DNA of 14,410 nt, taken from CAZJJK01 sp964546285 (GTDB lineage: Bacteria > Spirochaetota > Spirochaetia > Treponematales > Breznakiellaceae). A program made the translations under genes and the position numbers. The notes under the pieces were generated by a model that saw only the letters and a list, made by a program, of their open reading frames with translations, had not been told where the DNA came from and did no database searches. Positions 6,860 to 13,254 of this stretch are shown here, one piece after another (the first letter of the stretch is position 1; every line of letters starts with the position of its first letter). The stretch is taken from positions 1 through 14,410 of the forward strand of contig CAZJJK010000088.1 in NCBI GenBank assembly GCA_964546285.1, read 5' to 3'.

Positions 6860-8209
6860 ATGGATGAACAGAGCCGCGCGCAGGTGGATCTTATACGAGA
6901 GGCTTTTCACTATCAAAGCCGTTTCACCGGCCGTACTATAGTGTTTAAGATCGATTTTCCGATCATGCTTGATTCTCACTTCCCCTTCCTTATGCGGGAC
7001 TTAGCTTTATTAGCGAATATCGGCATCAGGGTCGTGGTGGTGCCAGGCGCCAAGGAAAGGATTGACGCGGTTCTTAAGGAATACGGCATCGTGTCCGAAT
7101 ATCGCGACGCTCTTAGGGTAACAAGCGCGGACGCTATCCCCTTTGTCAAAATGGCCGCGTTTGATACAGCCGCCCGCTTTATGACCGGCTTCGCCGCGGC
7201 TGGAGTAGGCGCCGTGATCGGCAATTATGTTAGGGCAAGAGGCTTGGGCATACTTGACGGCGTGGATTTTCAACATTCCGGCTCCGTGGAACGTATCGAT
7301 GTGGACGGACTCCATCGTCTTTTATCCCTGGGAATGATTCCCATACTTCCCTGTATAGGCTGGAGCGCGGCGGGAAAGCCGTACAATGTACCCAGCGATG
7401 AAATAGCGGCCGCTCTCTGCGCGGCGCTGGGGGCTGCCAAGTTTTTTATCGTGTCCACCAACGCGGGCCTAAAGGCCCAAGGGCATCGTCTACCCGCCTC
7501 TATCCGGACCGATAGCGAAGGCCGCGTCGCGAGGCTGACTCCGGCGGAAGCCTCTGAGATAATGGCGCTTAATTCCAAAACAAAGAATAGCGGGGAAGGC
7601 GACGCGGCTATCGGTAACCTCGCCTTGGCTCTGACAGTCTGCCGCGCGGGTACCGAACGCGTCCATTTAGTGGACGGGCGGGAAGAAGGCGCGGTTTTAC
7701 GGGAATTGTTTTCCAATCTCGGTTCAGGCGTCATGGTCTATGCCGATGAATATGAGGCGATTAGGCCAATGGCCGCCGAGGATGTTCCCGAGGTAGCGCG
7801 CTTAATGGAACCGCTTATGTCCTCCGGTATTCTCATCCAGCGTAGCTCTGACGAGATTTTGGAAAAACGCGATGATTTTGTGGTATTCAATGTGGATGGC
7901 ACCGTTCATGCTTGCGGCGCCTTACATGATTGGGGCGATGGCGTGGCCGAGTTAGCCGCCTTGGCCGTTGATCCAGCCTACGCCGAGTTAGGTTTAGGCC
8001 GCCGCGTCGCCCACTATCTGATTGACCGCGCCCGCGAACGCGGTTATACACGGGTAATTGCCCTGACGACCCGTGCCCAAGATTGGTTTGAACTCCTAGG
8101 CTTTAAAAGTGTCAGCTCACACAGTTTACCGGAGCGAAAACGCCGGCTCTACGATGAAAAGCGACGTAGTCAGGTTTTTGCCTTAGAACTAGGTGAGAAC
8201 CTACGCTAA
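6860..8209 (+). CDS. argA: N-acetylglutamate synthase, classical ArgA type
   Basis: 449 aa, close to E. coli ArgA. It transfers acetyl from acetyl-CoA to glutamate, the first step of arginine synthesis, in the cytoplasm. The N-terminal amino-acid-kinase fold (about 25-290; VVVVPGA 58-64, NVPSDEIAAAL 176-186) in this family binds arginine as feedback inhibitor and has no kinase activity. The C-terminal GNAT domain starts at about 299 (EAIRPM) and has the acetyl-CoA loop AELGLGRR (375-382). The ending LPERKRRLYDEKRRSQVF (423-440) matches the conserved ArgA tail, which separates it from ArgB. The start at 6860 has no Shine-Dalgarno but sits at the predicted transcription start. It diverges from the kinase-arginase operon across 62 bp. 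Confidence 0.93.
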   Translation: MDEQSRAQVDLIREAFHYQSRFTGRTIVFKIDFPIMLDSHFPFLMRDLALLANIGIRVVVVPGAKERIDAVLKEYGIVSEYRDALRVTSADAIPFVKMAAFDTAARFMTGFAAAGVGAVIGNYVRARGLGILDGVDFQHSGSVERIDVDGLHRLLSLGMIPILPCIGWSAAGKPYNVPSDEIAAALCAALGAAKFFIVSTNAGLKAQGHRLPASIRTDSEGRVARLTPAEASEIMALNSKTKNSGEGDAAIGNLALALTVCRAGTERVHLVDGREEGAVLRELFSNLGSGVMVYADEYEAIRPMAAEDVPEVARLMEPLMSSGILIQRSSDEILEKRDDFVVFNVDGTVHACGALHDWGDGVAELAALAVDPAYAELGLGRRVAHYLIDRARERGYTRVIALTTRAQDWFELLGFKSVSSHSLPERKRRLYDEKRRSQVFALELGENLR

Positions 8210-8230
8210 GTTCAACCGCGGGAGCTTTTC

Positions 8231-8419
8231 TTAAAAACCCAGTACACGGCTAATGGCGAAACCCAACAATGCTTGAAATTTGATGTCACTGACGGCCATA
8301 TTCCCATCAATGGCATTAAGCAATAATGAATTACAATGAGGCGTCGCGGCCCCTTCCCGTATCCGCTGGAAAACGCTATACTGCGCTTGAGCGTCGCCTC
8401 TCGCGACAGCCGTCTTCAC
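8231..8419 (-). CDS. Doubtful small hypothetical protein
   Basis: A 62-codon frame starts at GTG 8419 and ends TAA at 8231, filling most of the 297-bp gap between argA and the helicase gene. Codon choice (GCC, GCG, AGC, GGC, CAG) resembles the neighbours, and the same frame stays open upstream of the GTG without a better start. No Shine-Dalgarno is visible and I recognise no family. It could be a real small protein, a remnant of a longer gene, or chance. It is convergent with argA. Confidence 0.28.
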   Translation of the reverse strand: MKTAVARGDAQAQYSVFQRIREGAATPHCNSLLLNAIDGNMAVSDIKFQALLGFAISRVLGF

Positions 8420-8495
8420 GCTGACAGTTATAAGATTTTCGCGTACCGCTATTAGCGGCGCGATAACAGCGCGGCTCCATCCTCGGCGTCGGTAT

Positions 8496-8500
8496 AAGGA
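8496..8500 (+). promoter_or_regulatory. Ribosome binding site fixing a TTG start
   Basis: AAGGA lies 6 nt upstream of TTG 8507. The helicase Q-motif region (Phe6) begins directly after this start, and no upstream ATG in frame would be better placed. Confidence 0.75.
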
Positions 8501-8506
8501 CCATTC

Positions 8507-9958
8507 TTGGATAATAACGTTTTCAAATCCTTAGGGCTCAATCAAGCTCTTCTTGCCAATTTAACCCAGGAAGGCTATGAAAAGCCTACCCCCATCCAAA
8601 TAGAAGCCATTCCGGCTTTATTAGCCGGACGCGACTGTCTAGGCTTGGCTCAAACCGGTACAGGGAAAACCGCGGCCTTCGCGTTGCCTCTTATCCAGCG
8701 CCTGTTGGAAAACCCGACTAAGCCAGTGCCAAAAACAGCGAGAATCCTAACTATAGCCCCAACCAGGGAATTAGCCGCTCAGATCGATACATTTTTTGGT
8801 CTGTACGGAAGGGGTTTAGGTTTAAGCCGGTCTTGCGTCTTCGGCGGGGTCGGTTCTCTGCCACAGGAACGCGCGCTCTTGCGAGGCGTACACATCCTGA
8901 CCGCCACGCCCGGCCGCCTGCTTGACCTTATTGATCGCGGACATGTGAATTTAGGAAAGATCGAGGCGATCGTGCTGGATGAAGCGGATCGTATGTTCGA
9001 CATGGGCTTTATCCGCGACATTAAGCGGATTGTTTCCCTCCTGCCGAAAGACCGCCAAACAGTAATGTTTTCCGCTACTATGCCGGTGGAAATTGCCGCC
9101 TTTGCCGACACGCTGCTCCGTGATCCGATACGGGCGACTGTCGCGTCCAAGCAGCCAACGGCGGACAAAATTGATCAAAAAGTACTATTCGTCGCTAAGG
9201 CCGATAAACGGCGGCTGTTGTCGGCTATCTTAAAGGAAGACGGCTTTACCAAGGTGCTCGTTTTTACGCGGACCAAACATGGCGCGAACCGCCTGGTCCA
9301 ACAGCTAGCGCTTGACGGTATCGCGGCGGACGCCATCCATTCCAATAAAAGCCAGAACCAACGGCTTCGTGCCATGAACGCTTTCCGAGGTGGCGAAACC
9401 GCCGTATTGATCGCCACTGACCTAGCCGCTCGCGGTATCGATGTGGATGATGTTGAGCTTGTGGTCAATTTCGATCTGCCGAACGAAAGCGAAACCTATG
9501 TCCATAGGATAGGCAGGACGGCTCGGGCTGGCGCCGATGGCATCGCCATCTCTTTCTGCGACGCGGATGAGCGTATTCTCCTACGTGATATAGAACGGCT
9601 TATCGGTTTCCGCGTTCCGGTAGAATTGGACCATCCCTTCCGCCTTGAGATAGAACCGTTACGCGATGAGCCTAAACCAATAGGCAAGCGCCATCTCCGC
9701 CCGCCCCGGCAGCCGCAGCCGCCGCGCCCCTTTCAGTCAGGCCAGTCCGCGCGGCATGAAGGGCGGCGAGGCGACCCACGCTCGCCAAATAGCGGGCGCC
9801 CCTTCCACGACCACCGTGGAAATGACAAGGCGCCTGAAGACGGAGTCGCCTCTTTTTTCGCCGCCGAAGCCAGAAAACGGCGGGATATGACGGGAGAAAA
9901 CAGACGGCCGGGAATGTTTCGCCGCCACAAAACCAGGCAACCGCCCCAAAACGAATAA
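8507..9958 (+). CDS. rhlE: DEAD-box ATP-dependent RNA helicase, RhlE-like
   Basis: 483 aa cytoplasmic RNA helicase. Motifs in order: Phe6 and PTPIQ (27-31) of the Q motif, AQTGTGKT (48-55), APTRELA (84-90), TPGR (134-137), DEAD (158-161) within DEADRMFDMGF, SAT (189-191), LVFTRT (251-256), ATDLAARGID (303-312) and YVHRIGRTARAG (331-342). The DRMFDMGF form is typical of RhlE/RhlB-like enzymes. The last 100 residues are a basic, Pro/Arg-rich low-complexity tail, as RhlE-type proteins use for RNA contact. Known roles are ribosome assembly, RNA decay and cold adaptation. It starts with TTG, which may limit expression. The exact subfamily symbol is less certain than the family. Confidence 0.92.
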   Translation: MDNNVFKSLGLNQALLANLTQEGYEKPTPIQIEAIPALLAGRDCLGLAQTGTGKTAAFALPLIQRLLENPTKPVPKTARILTIAPTRELAAQIDTFFGLYGRGLGLSRSCVFGGVGSLPQERALLRGVHILTATPGRLLDLIDRGHVNLGKIEAIVLDEADRMFDMGFIRDIKRIVSLLPKDRQTVMFSATMPVEIAAFADTLLRDPIRATVASKQPTADKIDQKVLFVAKADKRRLLSAILKEDGFTKVLVFTRTKHGANRLVQQLALDGIAADAIHSNKSQNQRLRAMNAFRGGETAVLIATDLAARGIDVDDVELVVNFDLPNESETYVHRIGRTARAGADGIAISFCDADERILLRDIERLIGFRVPVELDHPFRLEIEPLRDEPKPIGKRHLRPPRQPQPPRPFQSGQSARHEGRRGDPRSPNSGRPFHDHRGNDKAPEDGVASFFAAEARKRRDMTGENRRPGMFRRHKTRQPPQNE

Positions 9959-10027
9959 GGCTTTTATATCCGCGCTTCCCATATCGATAATAATAAGCTT
10001 AACCCTGACTATAAAGTCAAGCGCTAT

Positions 10028-10055
10028 TTTACTGTTATTTATTTTATTGTATAAA
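10028..10055 (+). promoter_or_regulatory. Possible promoter in the gap after the helicase gene
   Basis: TTTACT (10028-10033) and TATAAA (10050-10055) are 16 nt apart in a strongly AT-rich stretch. Such sequence yields promoter-like words by chance, so confidence is low. If active, it would direct a transcript of about 170 nt to the hairpin at 10180-10220. The gap 9959-10358 has no reading frame I would call. Confidence 0.3.
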
Positions 10056-10179
10056 GATATAACAAATTATAAACTAGGCTCGGTACTCGCGAGATCAAGC
10101 GGTGTCCGTATGTATTTCATTGATTACGAACTATTGCCAATCCTGTCCTAGCCAGGGACTGCTGATTTTCATAGAAAGC

Positions 10180-10230
10180 AGAGGTTCTTGCAAAAGTCGG
10201 TTACTTTCGCAAGAACCTCTCACAGTTTTA
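10180..10230 (+). terminator. Strong 18-bp hairpin, probable terminator
   Basis: AGAGGTTCTTGCAAAAGT (10180-10197) pairs with ACTTTCGCAAGAACCTCT (10203-10220) with a single mismatch and a 5-nt loop, followed by CACAGTTTTATT. It could end an RNA coming from the left (helicase mRNA or a small RNA). It is also the right size for a dispersed palindromic repeat. Confidence 0.5.
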
Positions 10231-10297
10231 TTGCGATGATTATTATCTACATACAATACAAATAATAGCAATAACATTGCGCTTGCCATTATTGTCA

Positions 10298-10326
10298 GCT
10301 TTCAAAAGTTGAAGACTTTAGAAAGC
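10298..10326 (-). terminator. Hairpin downstream of the marR-family gene
   Basis: GCTTTC (10298-10303) pairs with GAAAGC (10321-10326); after a two-base mismatch, AAGT pairs with ACTT around a TGAAG loop. It lies about 33 nt after the regulator's stop on the minus strand. There is no T-run, so its role as terminator is tentative. Confidence 0.35.
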
Positions 10327-10358
10327 GCCTCAGCATTGAAATTTTAAAATAATAACGT

Positions 10359-10796
10359 TCAATCCGCCTCGGCAGCCTCCAAATTATCTATAATCTTACG
10401 CAAGCTGGACTCAAAGGCGTCAATCTCCTTGGCGCTCATTCCCGTGTAAAAGAGGGTGCTCATACGTTCAGAGGCTTCACTGTAAGCGGTCTTCATCGTA
10501 TTGGTCAAAGCCGAACAAAAAACAGCGCGCGCGCGGCCATCGTTCTTTACCCGCTCGCGGCGTATCCTACCCTCGGCTTCCATACGATCCAAGGCGAGGG
10601 TCAGGCTAGACTTGTCAAGCTTAGTCCGTTTGGCTAACTCACCCTGCAAAAGGCCGTCCTCCTTCCATAACTCGTATAGAATACGGCCTTGCGCGGGATT
10701 GAGCTCCTCTTCACCCAGCTCTCGGAGCAAACGCGCGAAGACACGGGAGCCTAAGCGGTGAGCCTGCGCGACGAGGCTACCGCCCTCGCGGATCAA
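10359..10796 (-). CDS. MarR-family transcriptional regulator
   Basis: 145 aa winged-helix repressor. Dimerisation helices lie at both ends. The DNA-binding core runs at about 33-95, with recognition helix near LDKSSLTLALDRMEAEG (60-76) and a wing with the typical D-x-R pattern at NDGRARAVF (85-93). Start is TTG at 10796, supported by GAAGG about 8 nt upstream; it overlaps the end of the flavin-binding gene by 20 nt, so both are on one mRNA. The 35-bp palindrome over the operon promoter has two TTTGnnnCAAA units, the classical shape of a MarR site, so autorepression is likely. The ligand is unknown; the partner suggests a redox-active or phenolic compound. Confidence 0.9.
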   Translation of the reverse strand: MIREGGSLVAQAHRLGSRVFARLLRELGEEELNPAQGRILYELWKEDGLLQGELAKRTKLDKSSLTLALDRMEAEGRIRRERVKNDGRARAVFCSALTNTMKTAYSEASERMSTLFYTGMSAKEIDAFESSLRKIIDNLEAAEAD

Positions 10797-11247
10797 AGGA
10801 AAGCACCTTCAGACCGTGGTAATAGCGGACCGACTCAGGCTCAAAGCGAAAGAGGCTAAAGTCACCGCCATCCAATCCGCCTGAGTAATATCGATCCCAA
10901 TTTTTGGCATAGACAGCCTCCAGCGTATCGCGGTCTTCCACCTCGACAAGGCACCCCCGCACCGAACAAGCCTCGAACCTCACGTTATCGGAATAACAGA
11001 GACAAGCGCGAGCATCCGTACGAAGCTGCGCTACCTTTCGGCTTGAGGTATTGGTACCGAGGTAGTTGGAAAAGCCTCTGCCCAAGGCCGCAGGACCGGA
11101 AGTGAGCGCCTTAGCTCTGACCTTACGCAGATTGAAGATAACGCGAGTCTCAGGCCCTCCTGTCTCGTCAAGACTTGAAAGGTATACGAATTTGACCCTA
11201 TCGACGAGAGCTTGAGCCTCATCCCAGCCTTCAGGCTTCTTCAGCAT
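10777..11247 (-). CDS. Pyridoxamine 5'-phosphate oxidase-fold flavin-binding protein
   Basis: 156 aa from ATG 11247. This start is chosen because AAAGGGGG lies 4 nt upstream; a longer reading to 11292 would begin inside the operator and upstream of the transcription start. The sequence has the split-barrel pattern of small PPOX/general-stress FMN proteins: FVYLSSLDE near 20-28, then VIFNLRK, a TNTSSRKVAQL segment (65-75) typical of the FMN-phosphate contact, and ACLCYSD (80-86). Such proteins bind FMN, F420 or haem and reduce small molecules; the exact substrate cannot be read. It is the first gene of an operon with an overlapping MarR gene, which suggests a detoxification or stress reductase made on demand. 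Confidence 0.82.
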   Translation of the reverse strand: MLKKPEGWDEAQALVDRVKFVYLSSLDETGGPETRVIFNLRKVRAKALTSGPAALGRGFSNYLGTNTSSRKVAQLRTDARACLCYSDNVRFEACSVRGCLVEVEDRDTLEAVYAKNWDRYYSGGLDGGDFSLFRFEPESVRYYHGLKVLSFDPRGR

Positions 11248-11259
11248 ACGACCCCCTTT

Positions 11260-11294
11260 GTTTGATACAAAACTATTATAGTTTTGTATCAAAC
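11260..11294. promoter_or_regulatory. 35-bp perfect palindromic operator, likely MarR-binding
   Basis: GTTTGATACAAAACTA (11260-11275) and its exact reverse complement (11279-11294) flank a 3-bp centre. The palindrome covers the whole -10, most of the spacer and the start point of the operon promoter. Each half contains TTTGnnnCAAA, itself a MarR-like dyad, so two dimers could bind. The cognate regulator is most likely the MarR gene of the same operon. Confidence 0.88.
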
Positions 11295-11303
11295 TATTGT
11301 CAA
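11275..11303 (-). promoter_or_regulatory. Perfect consensus sigma70 promoter of the PPOX-marR operon
   Basis: On the minus strand, TTGACA (11298-11303) and TATAAT (11275-11280) are both exact consensus hexamers with a 17-nt spacer (11281-11297). Such a strong promoter implies tight repression, which fits the palindrome lying over it. Confidence 0.93.
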
Positions 11304-11413
11304 GCGATAGATTCGGCTTGTGCCGCGCTCGCCTAACTCCTGCGCCAAAACGCCTTTGCCATTACCAACTCATTGATTGAGAAAGAGCTATGGGGTTTTA
11401 CGCGGTATAGAGG

Positions 11414-11812
11414 CTAGTCTTGCTGTATGGCGTCAAGCGGCGCGGAAGACAAGGCCAGCTCGGCGGCTTTTAGGATAACCCGACTGGAATAGGTAGCGCC
11501 GGAGACCGCGTCAACCGCGAGGCTCTGGGCGTCCAACACCCTATCCGCGATAGCCTTGGCCGGTTCGCCCAGACCGCTTTCAAGACTCAGCAGCTCAAAA
11601 ACGATGAGTTTACCGTCACGCACGGATAAGCGGACCCGCGCCGAGGAAAGCACTCCGTCATAAAAACCTTCATATACGCCGTCCCCCACGGAAGTGAAAT
11701 CGAGAGCGTTGACGCGAATATTCGGGATGACACAGGAGAGAAGGAGAGCTACGCCAAAGGCGAGGAACAATAAGAGCGAGGCGCGGATAAAGGCCGAGCT
11801 TATAGTTTTCAT
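11414..11812 (-). CDS. FMN-binding-domain lipoprotein
   Basis: 132 aa. A hydrophobic signal (about 8-26) ends in LLSC with Cys27 as the likely lipidated residue; a simple membrane anchor is the alternative. The mature part is one FMN_bind domain, as in NqrC/RnfG and related proteins, with DGVYEGFYDG (44-53) and the flavinylation motif DAVSGATYS (101-109). In this family a Thr or Ser at the end of the SGATxT/S motif carries FMN through a phosphoester bond made by ApbE, here probably Ser109. That makes it a candidate extracytoplasmic electron carrier. Its ATG overlaps the stop of the preceding gene by 4 nt. No ApbE or Rnf/Nqr genes are in view. Confidence 0.85.
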   Translation of the reverse strand: MKTISSAFIRASLLLFLAFGVALLLSCVIPNIRVNALDFTSVGDGVYEGFYDGVLSSARVRLSVRDGKLIVFELLSLESGLGEPAKAIADRVLDAQSLAVDAVSGATYSSRVILKAAELALSSAPLDAIQQD

Positions 11813-12000
11813 TTCGCGGCCCCTAAACTGTCAGCGAAGACAGCTATAGCTTCGTAAGTCAGCTTTGTGATAGTGCCCGACTTGCCCCACTCGCCTCTTC
11901 TTGAGAGTTCAATCGCATCTGCCCCCATCTTGGACGCGATACGAACGATCGCACCTCTAGCCCTTTCCTTCTTTAAACAATAACACGGCACCGCTTTCAT
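11809..12000 (-). CDS. Truncated flavodoxin-like small protein
   Basis: 63 aa. AAAGGGG lies about 5 nt before ATG 12000, so it is probably translated. Residues about 18-55 (IVRIASKMGADAIEL onward, then a GKSGTITKLTYEA segment) resemble the first helix, second strand and following loop of short-chain flavodoxins. The N-terminal FMN-phosphate loop (usually S/T-x-T-G-N-T) is replaced by a Lys/Arg-rich stretch (LKKERARG, 9-16), and everything after about residue 60 is missing. It may be a remnant left by an internal deletion or a small partner for the coupled FMN lipoprotein. The likeness is by eye only. Confidence 0.5.
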   Translation of the reverse strand: MKAVPCYCLKKERARGAIVRIASKMGADAIELSRRGEWGKSGTITKLTYEAIAVFADSLGAAK

Positions 12001-12062
12001 ACAAACCCCTTTGTCTGCCCCGCGTGGGCGGCTAGACCCAATTTATAGCGATCCCGAGCGTT

Positions 12063-12632
12063 TTATTTTCGCCTCAGGATCATTTCCCATAAAGCTCCGG
12101 CACCCTCCACGGCGCGCGCGGCGGCCGCTTCCGGCCCTTCCATAATCCTCCCGGCCAGAATCATCGCGATCTCGCCCATCACAAAAGCCATGAGGAAACA
12201 GGCGGAGCGTTCGGCGTCCGCGCTCCCTAAAACCGCCTTAATCTTATCCACATACGCTCCAGAGTATGTGGCGACAGTCTGAATCGCCGTTATAGGCACA
12301 GGCTTTGGCAACGAATCCAGCCAGAGCAATCGATAGAGGCCTTCATTTCGCAGGGCGTAATCGCAGGCTGCTCTGGCAAAAGCGGAGCCGATATTTTCGC
12401 TCAGAGCTGGCTTTGCCATCCTTTCCTCGCAACGCCGCGAAAAGTCAGCCAAAGCTCTGCTATACGCCTCCCAGACAAGTCCGTCCAAGCCCTTTGAGTA
12501 GTGATAGACATTCGCGTGGCTGCAACCCGCGTCCCGCGCGATAGCGCGAAGGCTCAAGCCCTTAGTGCCCTTACCCGCCGCGATAGCTGTAAGGGTTGAC
12601 GATACAAGGGATTCATACATATTCACTTTCAT
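12063..12632 (-). CDS. TetR-family transcriptional regulator
   Basis: 189 aa from ATG 12632. The N-terminal helix-turn-helix is clear: LSLRAIARDAGCSHANVYHYSKGLDGLVWEAY region (27-57) with the typical ANVYHY recognition helix. The C-terminal ligand/dimer domain has a hydrophobic segment (FLMAFVMGEIAMI, 147-159) and no obvious known ligand signature. ATGs at 12638 and 12620 are alternative starts; the long frame from TTG 12671 is impossible because that TTG is the -35 box. Two operator-like palindromes cover the promoter and start codons, indicating autorepression. The gene lies 62 bp upstream of the flavodoxin-like/FMN-lipoprotein pair on the same strand and probably controls it. Confidence 0.88.
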   Translation of the reverse strand: MKVNMYESLVSSTLTAIAAGKGTKGLSLRAIARDAGCSHANVYHYSKGLDGLVWEAYSRALADFSRRCEERMAKPALSENIGSAFARAACDYALRNEGLYRLLWLDSLPKPVPITAIQTVATYSGAYVDKIKAVLGSADAERSACFLMAFVMGEIAMILAGRIMEGPEAAAARAVEGAGALWEMILRRK

Positions 12633-12658
12633 TACCATTGGTAATTTACCACTGGTAC
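12632..12658. promoter_or_regulatory. Tandem TetR-type operators
   Basis: TTACCATTGGTAA (12632-12644) is a perfect dyad around one central base. TTACCACTGGTAC (12646-12658) is a second copy with a perfect TACCA/TGGTA core. The centres are 14 bp apart, so two dimers would bind at a slight offset around the helix. The sites cover the -10, the start point and two candidate ATGs of the tetR gene. Confidence 0.8.
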
Positions 12659-12671
12659 CAAACAAAGTCAA
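12643..12671 (-). promoter_or_regulatory. Promoter of the tetR operon
   Basis: On the minus strand, TTGACT (12666-12671) and TAAATT (12643-12648) have a 17-nt spacer. The predicted start at about 12636-12637 is next to ATG 12638, leaving almost no 5' leader. Confidence 0.6.
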
Positions 12672-12704
12672 GGACTTTTACAGGGTCTCAAAGCTTAGGT
12701 TTTC

Positions 12705-12803
12705 TTATTTGCGCCACGCCACGAAAGCGGCCGCCAGTAATACGGACAGCTGCGTCAGGGGCTTTATCAGCGGGTCCGCGAGCTTACGTTCGCGGTCATC
12801 CAT
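12705..12803 (-). CDS. Possible 32-residue membrane peptide
   Basis: A short frame from ATG 12803 to TAA 12705 encodes a charged start (MDDRERKLADP), then a hydrophobic helix (about 16-30, LTQLSVLLAAAFVAW) and a final RK. The layout of charged N-terminus, one membrane-length helix and positive end is that of a small membrane protein, and the codon choice matches the region. There is no convincing Shine-Dalgarno, and a 32-codon frame can occur by chance. It lies upstream of tetR on the same strand. Confidence 0.3.
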   Translation of the reverse strand: MDDRERKLADPLIKPLTQLSVLLAAAFVAWRK

Positions 12804-12869
12804 CAGGGCTTGAAGCGGCTATAAGCAGAACTTTGCTCTGGGTTATACCCCCAAAAAACGAGAGGCAAA

Positions 12870-12895
12870 GGCTTCAACAAAATTGGCAGCAGTAG
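12870..12895 (+). pseudogene. Fragment matching the left-edge gene tail
   Basis: Positions 12870-12893 match 29-52 at 22 of 24 bases. In the shared frame both encode RLQQNWQQ, with only two synonymous third-base changes; here a TAG follows at once. No further likeness is seen upstream or downstream, so this is probably a gene or element remnant. The surrounding gap 12804-13254 otherwise holds no gene I would call. Confidence 0.4.
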
Positions 12896-13093
12896 GGAGC
12901 TTGTCCGATTTGACTCAGAGAGAGGGTCATTTCTCTAACAAACCACTAGGCTATTTCAACTATCAACCCGGCTTCAGCCTGAAAAGCGCGGTTTTCGCCG
13001 CGAATTGCCGTTAAACAGGCTTGCTTCGATCGGGTTAAGTCCTTACGTTTTTTACTGAACAAGGCCCGCTCGCCACGCGCTTATCTGCGTAAT

Positions 13094-13129
13094 GGATAGC
13101 TCAAAAAATGAATATTTTTCGAGCTATCC
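13094..13129. repeat. Long inverted repeat (hairpin)
   Basis: GGATAGCTC (13094-13102) and GAGCTATCC (13121-13129) pair perfectly. After one mismatch six further A-T pairs follow, leaving a 4-nt loop. No T-run follows on either strand. It may be a terminator remnant, an operator or a mobile-element end. Confidence 0.5.
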
Positions 13130-13254
13130 CAAATAAGCCGGCGAAGCTGGGAAGGTCTTACGGAGCTAGGACTAAAAACAATCGTGTTTTTAAAGCCGCT
13201 CTAAAGACTTGTCCCAAAGCTTATATGAGTTCGCGGGACAATGGGAGGAACGAA

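Noticed and set aside
11248..11292. Longer start of the PPOX-fold protein at 11292
   Set aside because: It would begin within the operator, upstream of the predicted transcription start; the Shine-Dalgarno sits before 11247.
10359..11292. Toxin-antitoxin pair as an explanation for the two small overlapping minus-strand genes
   Set aside because: The products are clearly a MarR regulator and a PPOX-fold flavoprotein, a known operon type for redox response.
12633..12671. TTG 12671 as the tetR start
   Set aside because: That TTG belongs to the -35 box TTGACT, so it cannot be on the mRNA.
12814..13014. 66-codon plus-strand open frame
   Set aside because: It has no start codon near its beginning and no ribosome site, and the repeat differences in it are non-synonymous; the competing LQQNWQQ frame fits better. 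It could still be gene debris.
13108..13254. N-terminal extension of the exported protein
   Set aside because: It starts in the loop region of a hairpin, lacks a ribosome site and would place the signal peptide internally.
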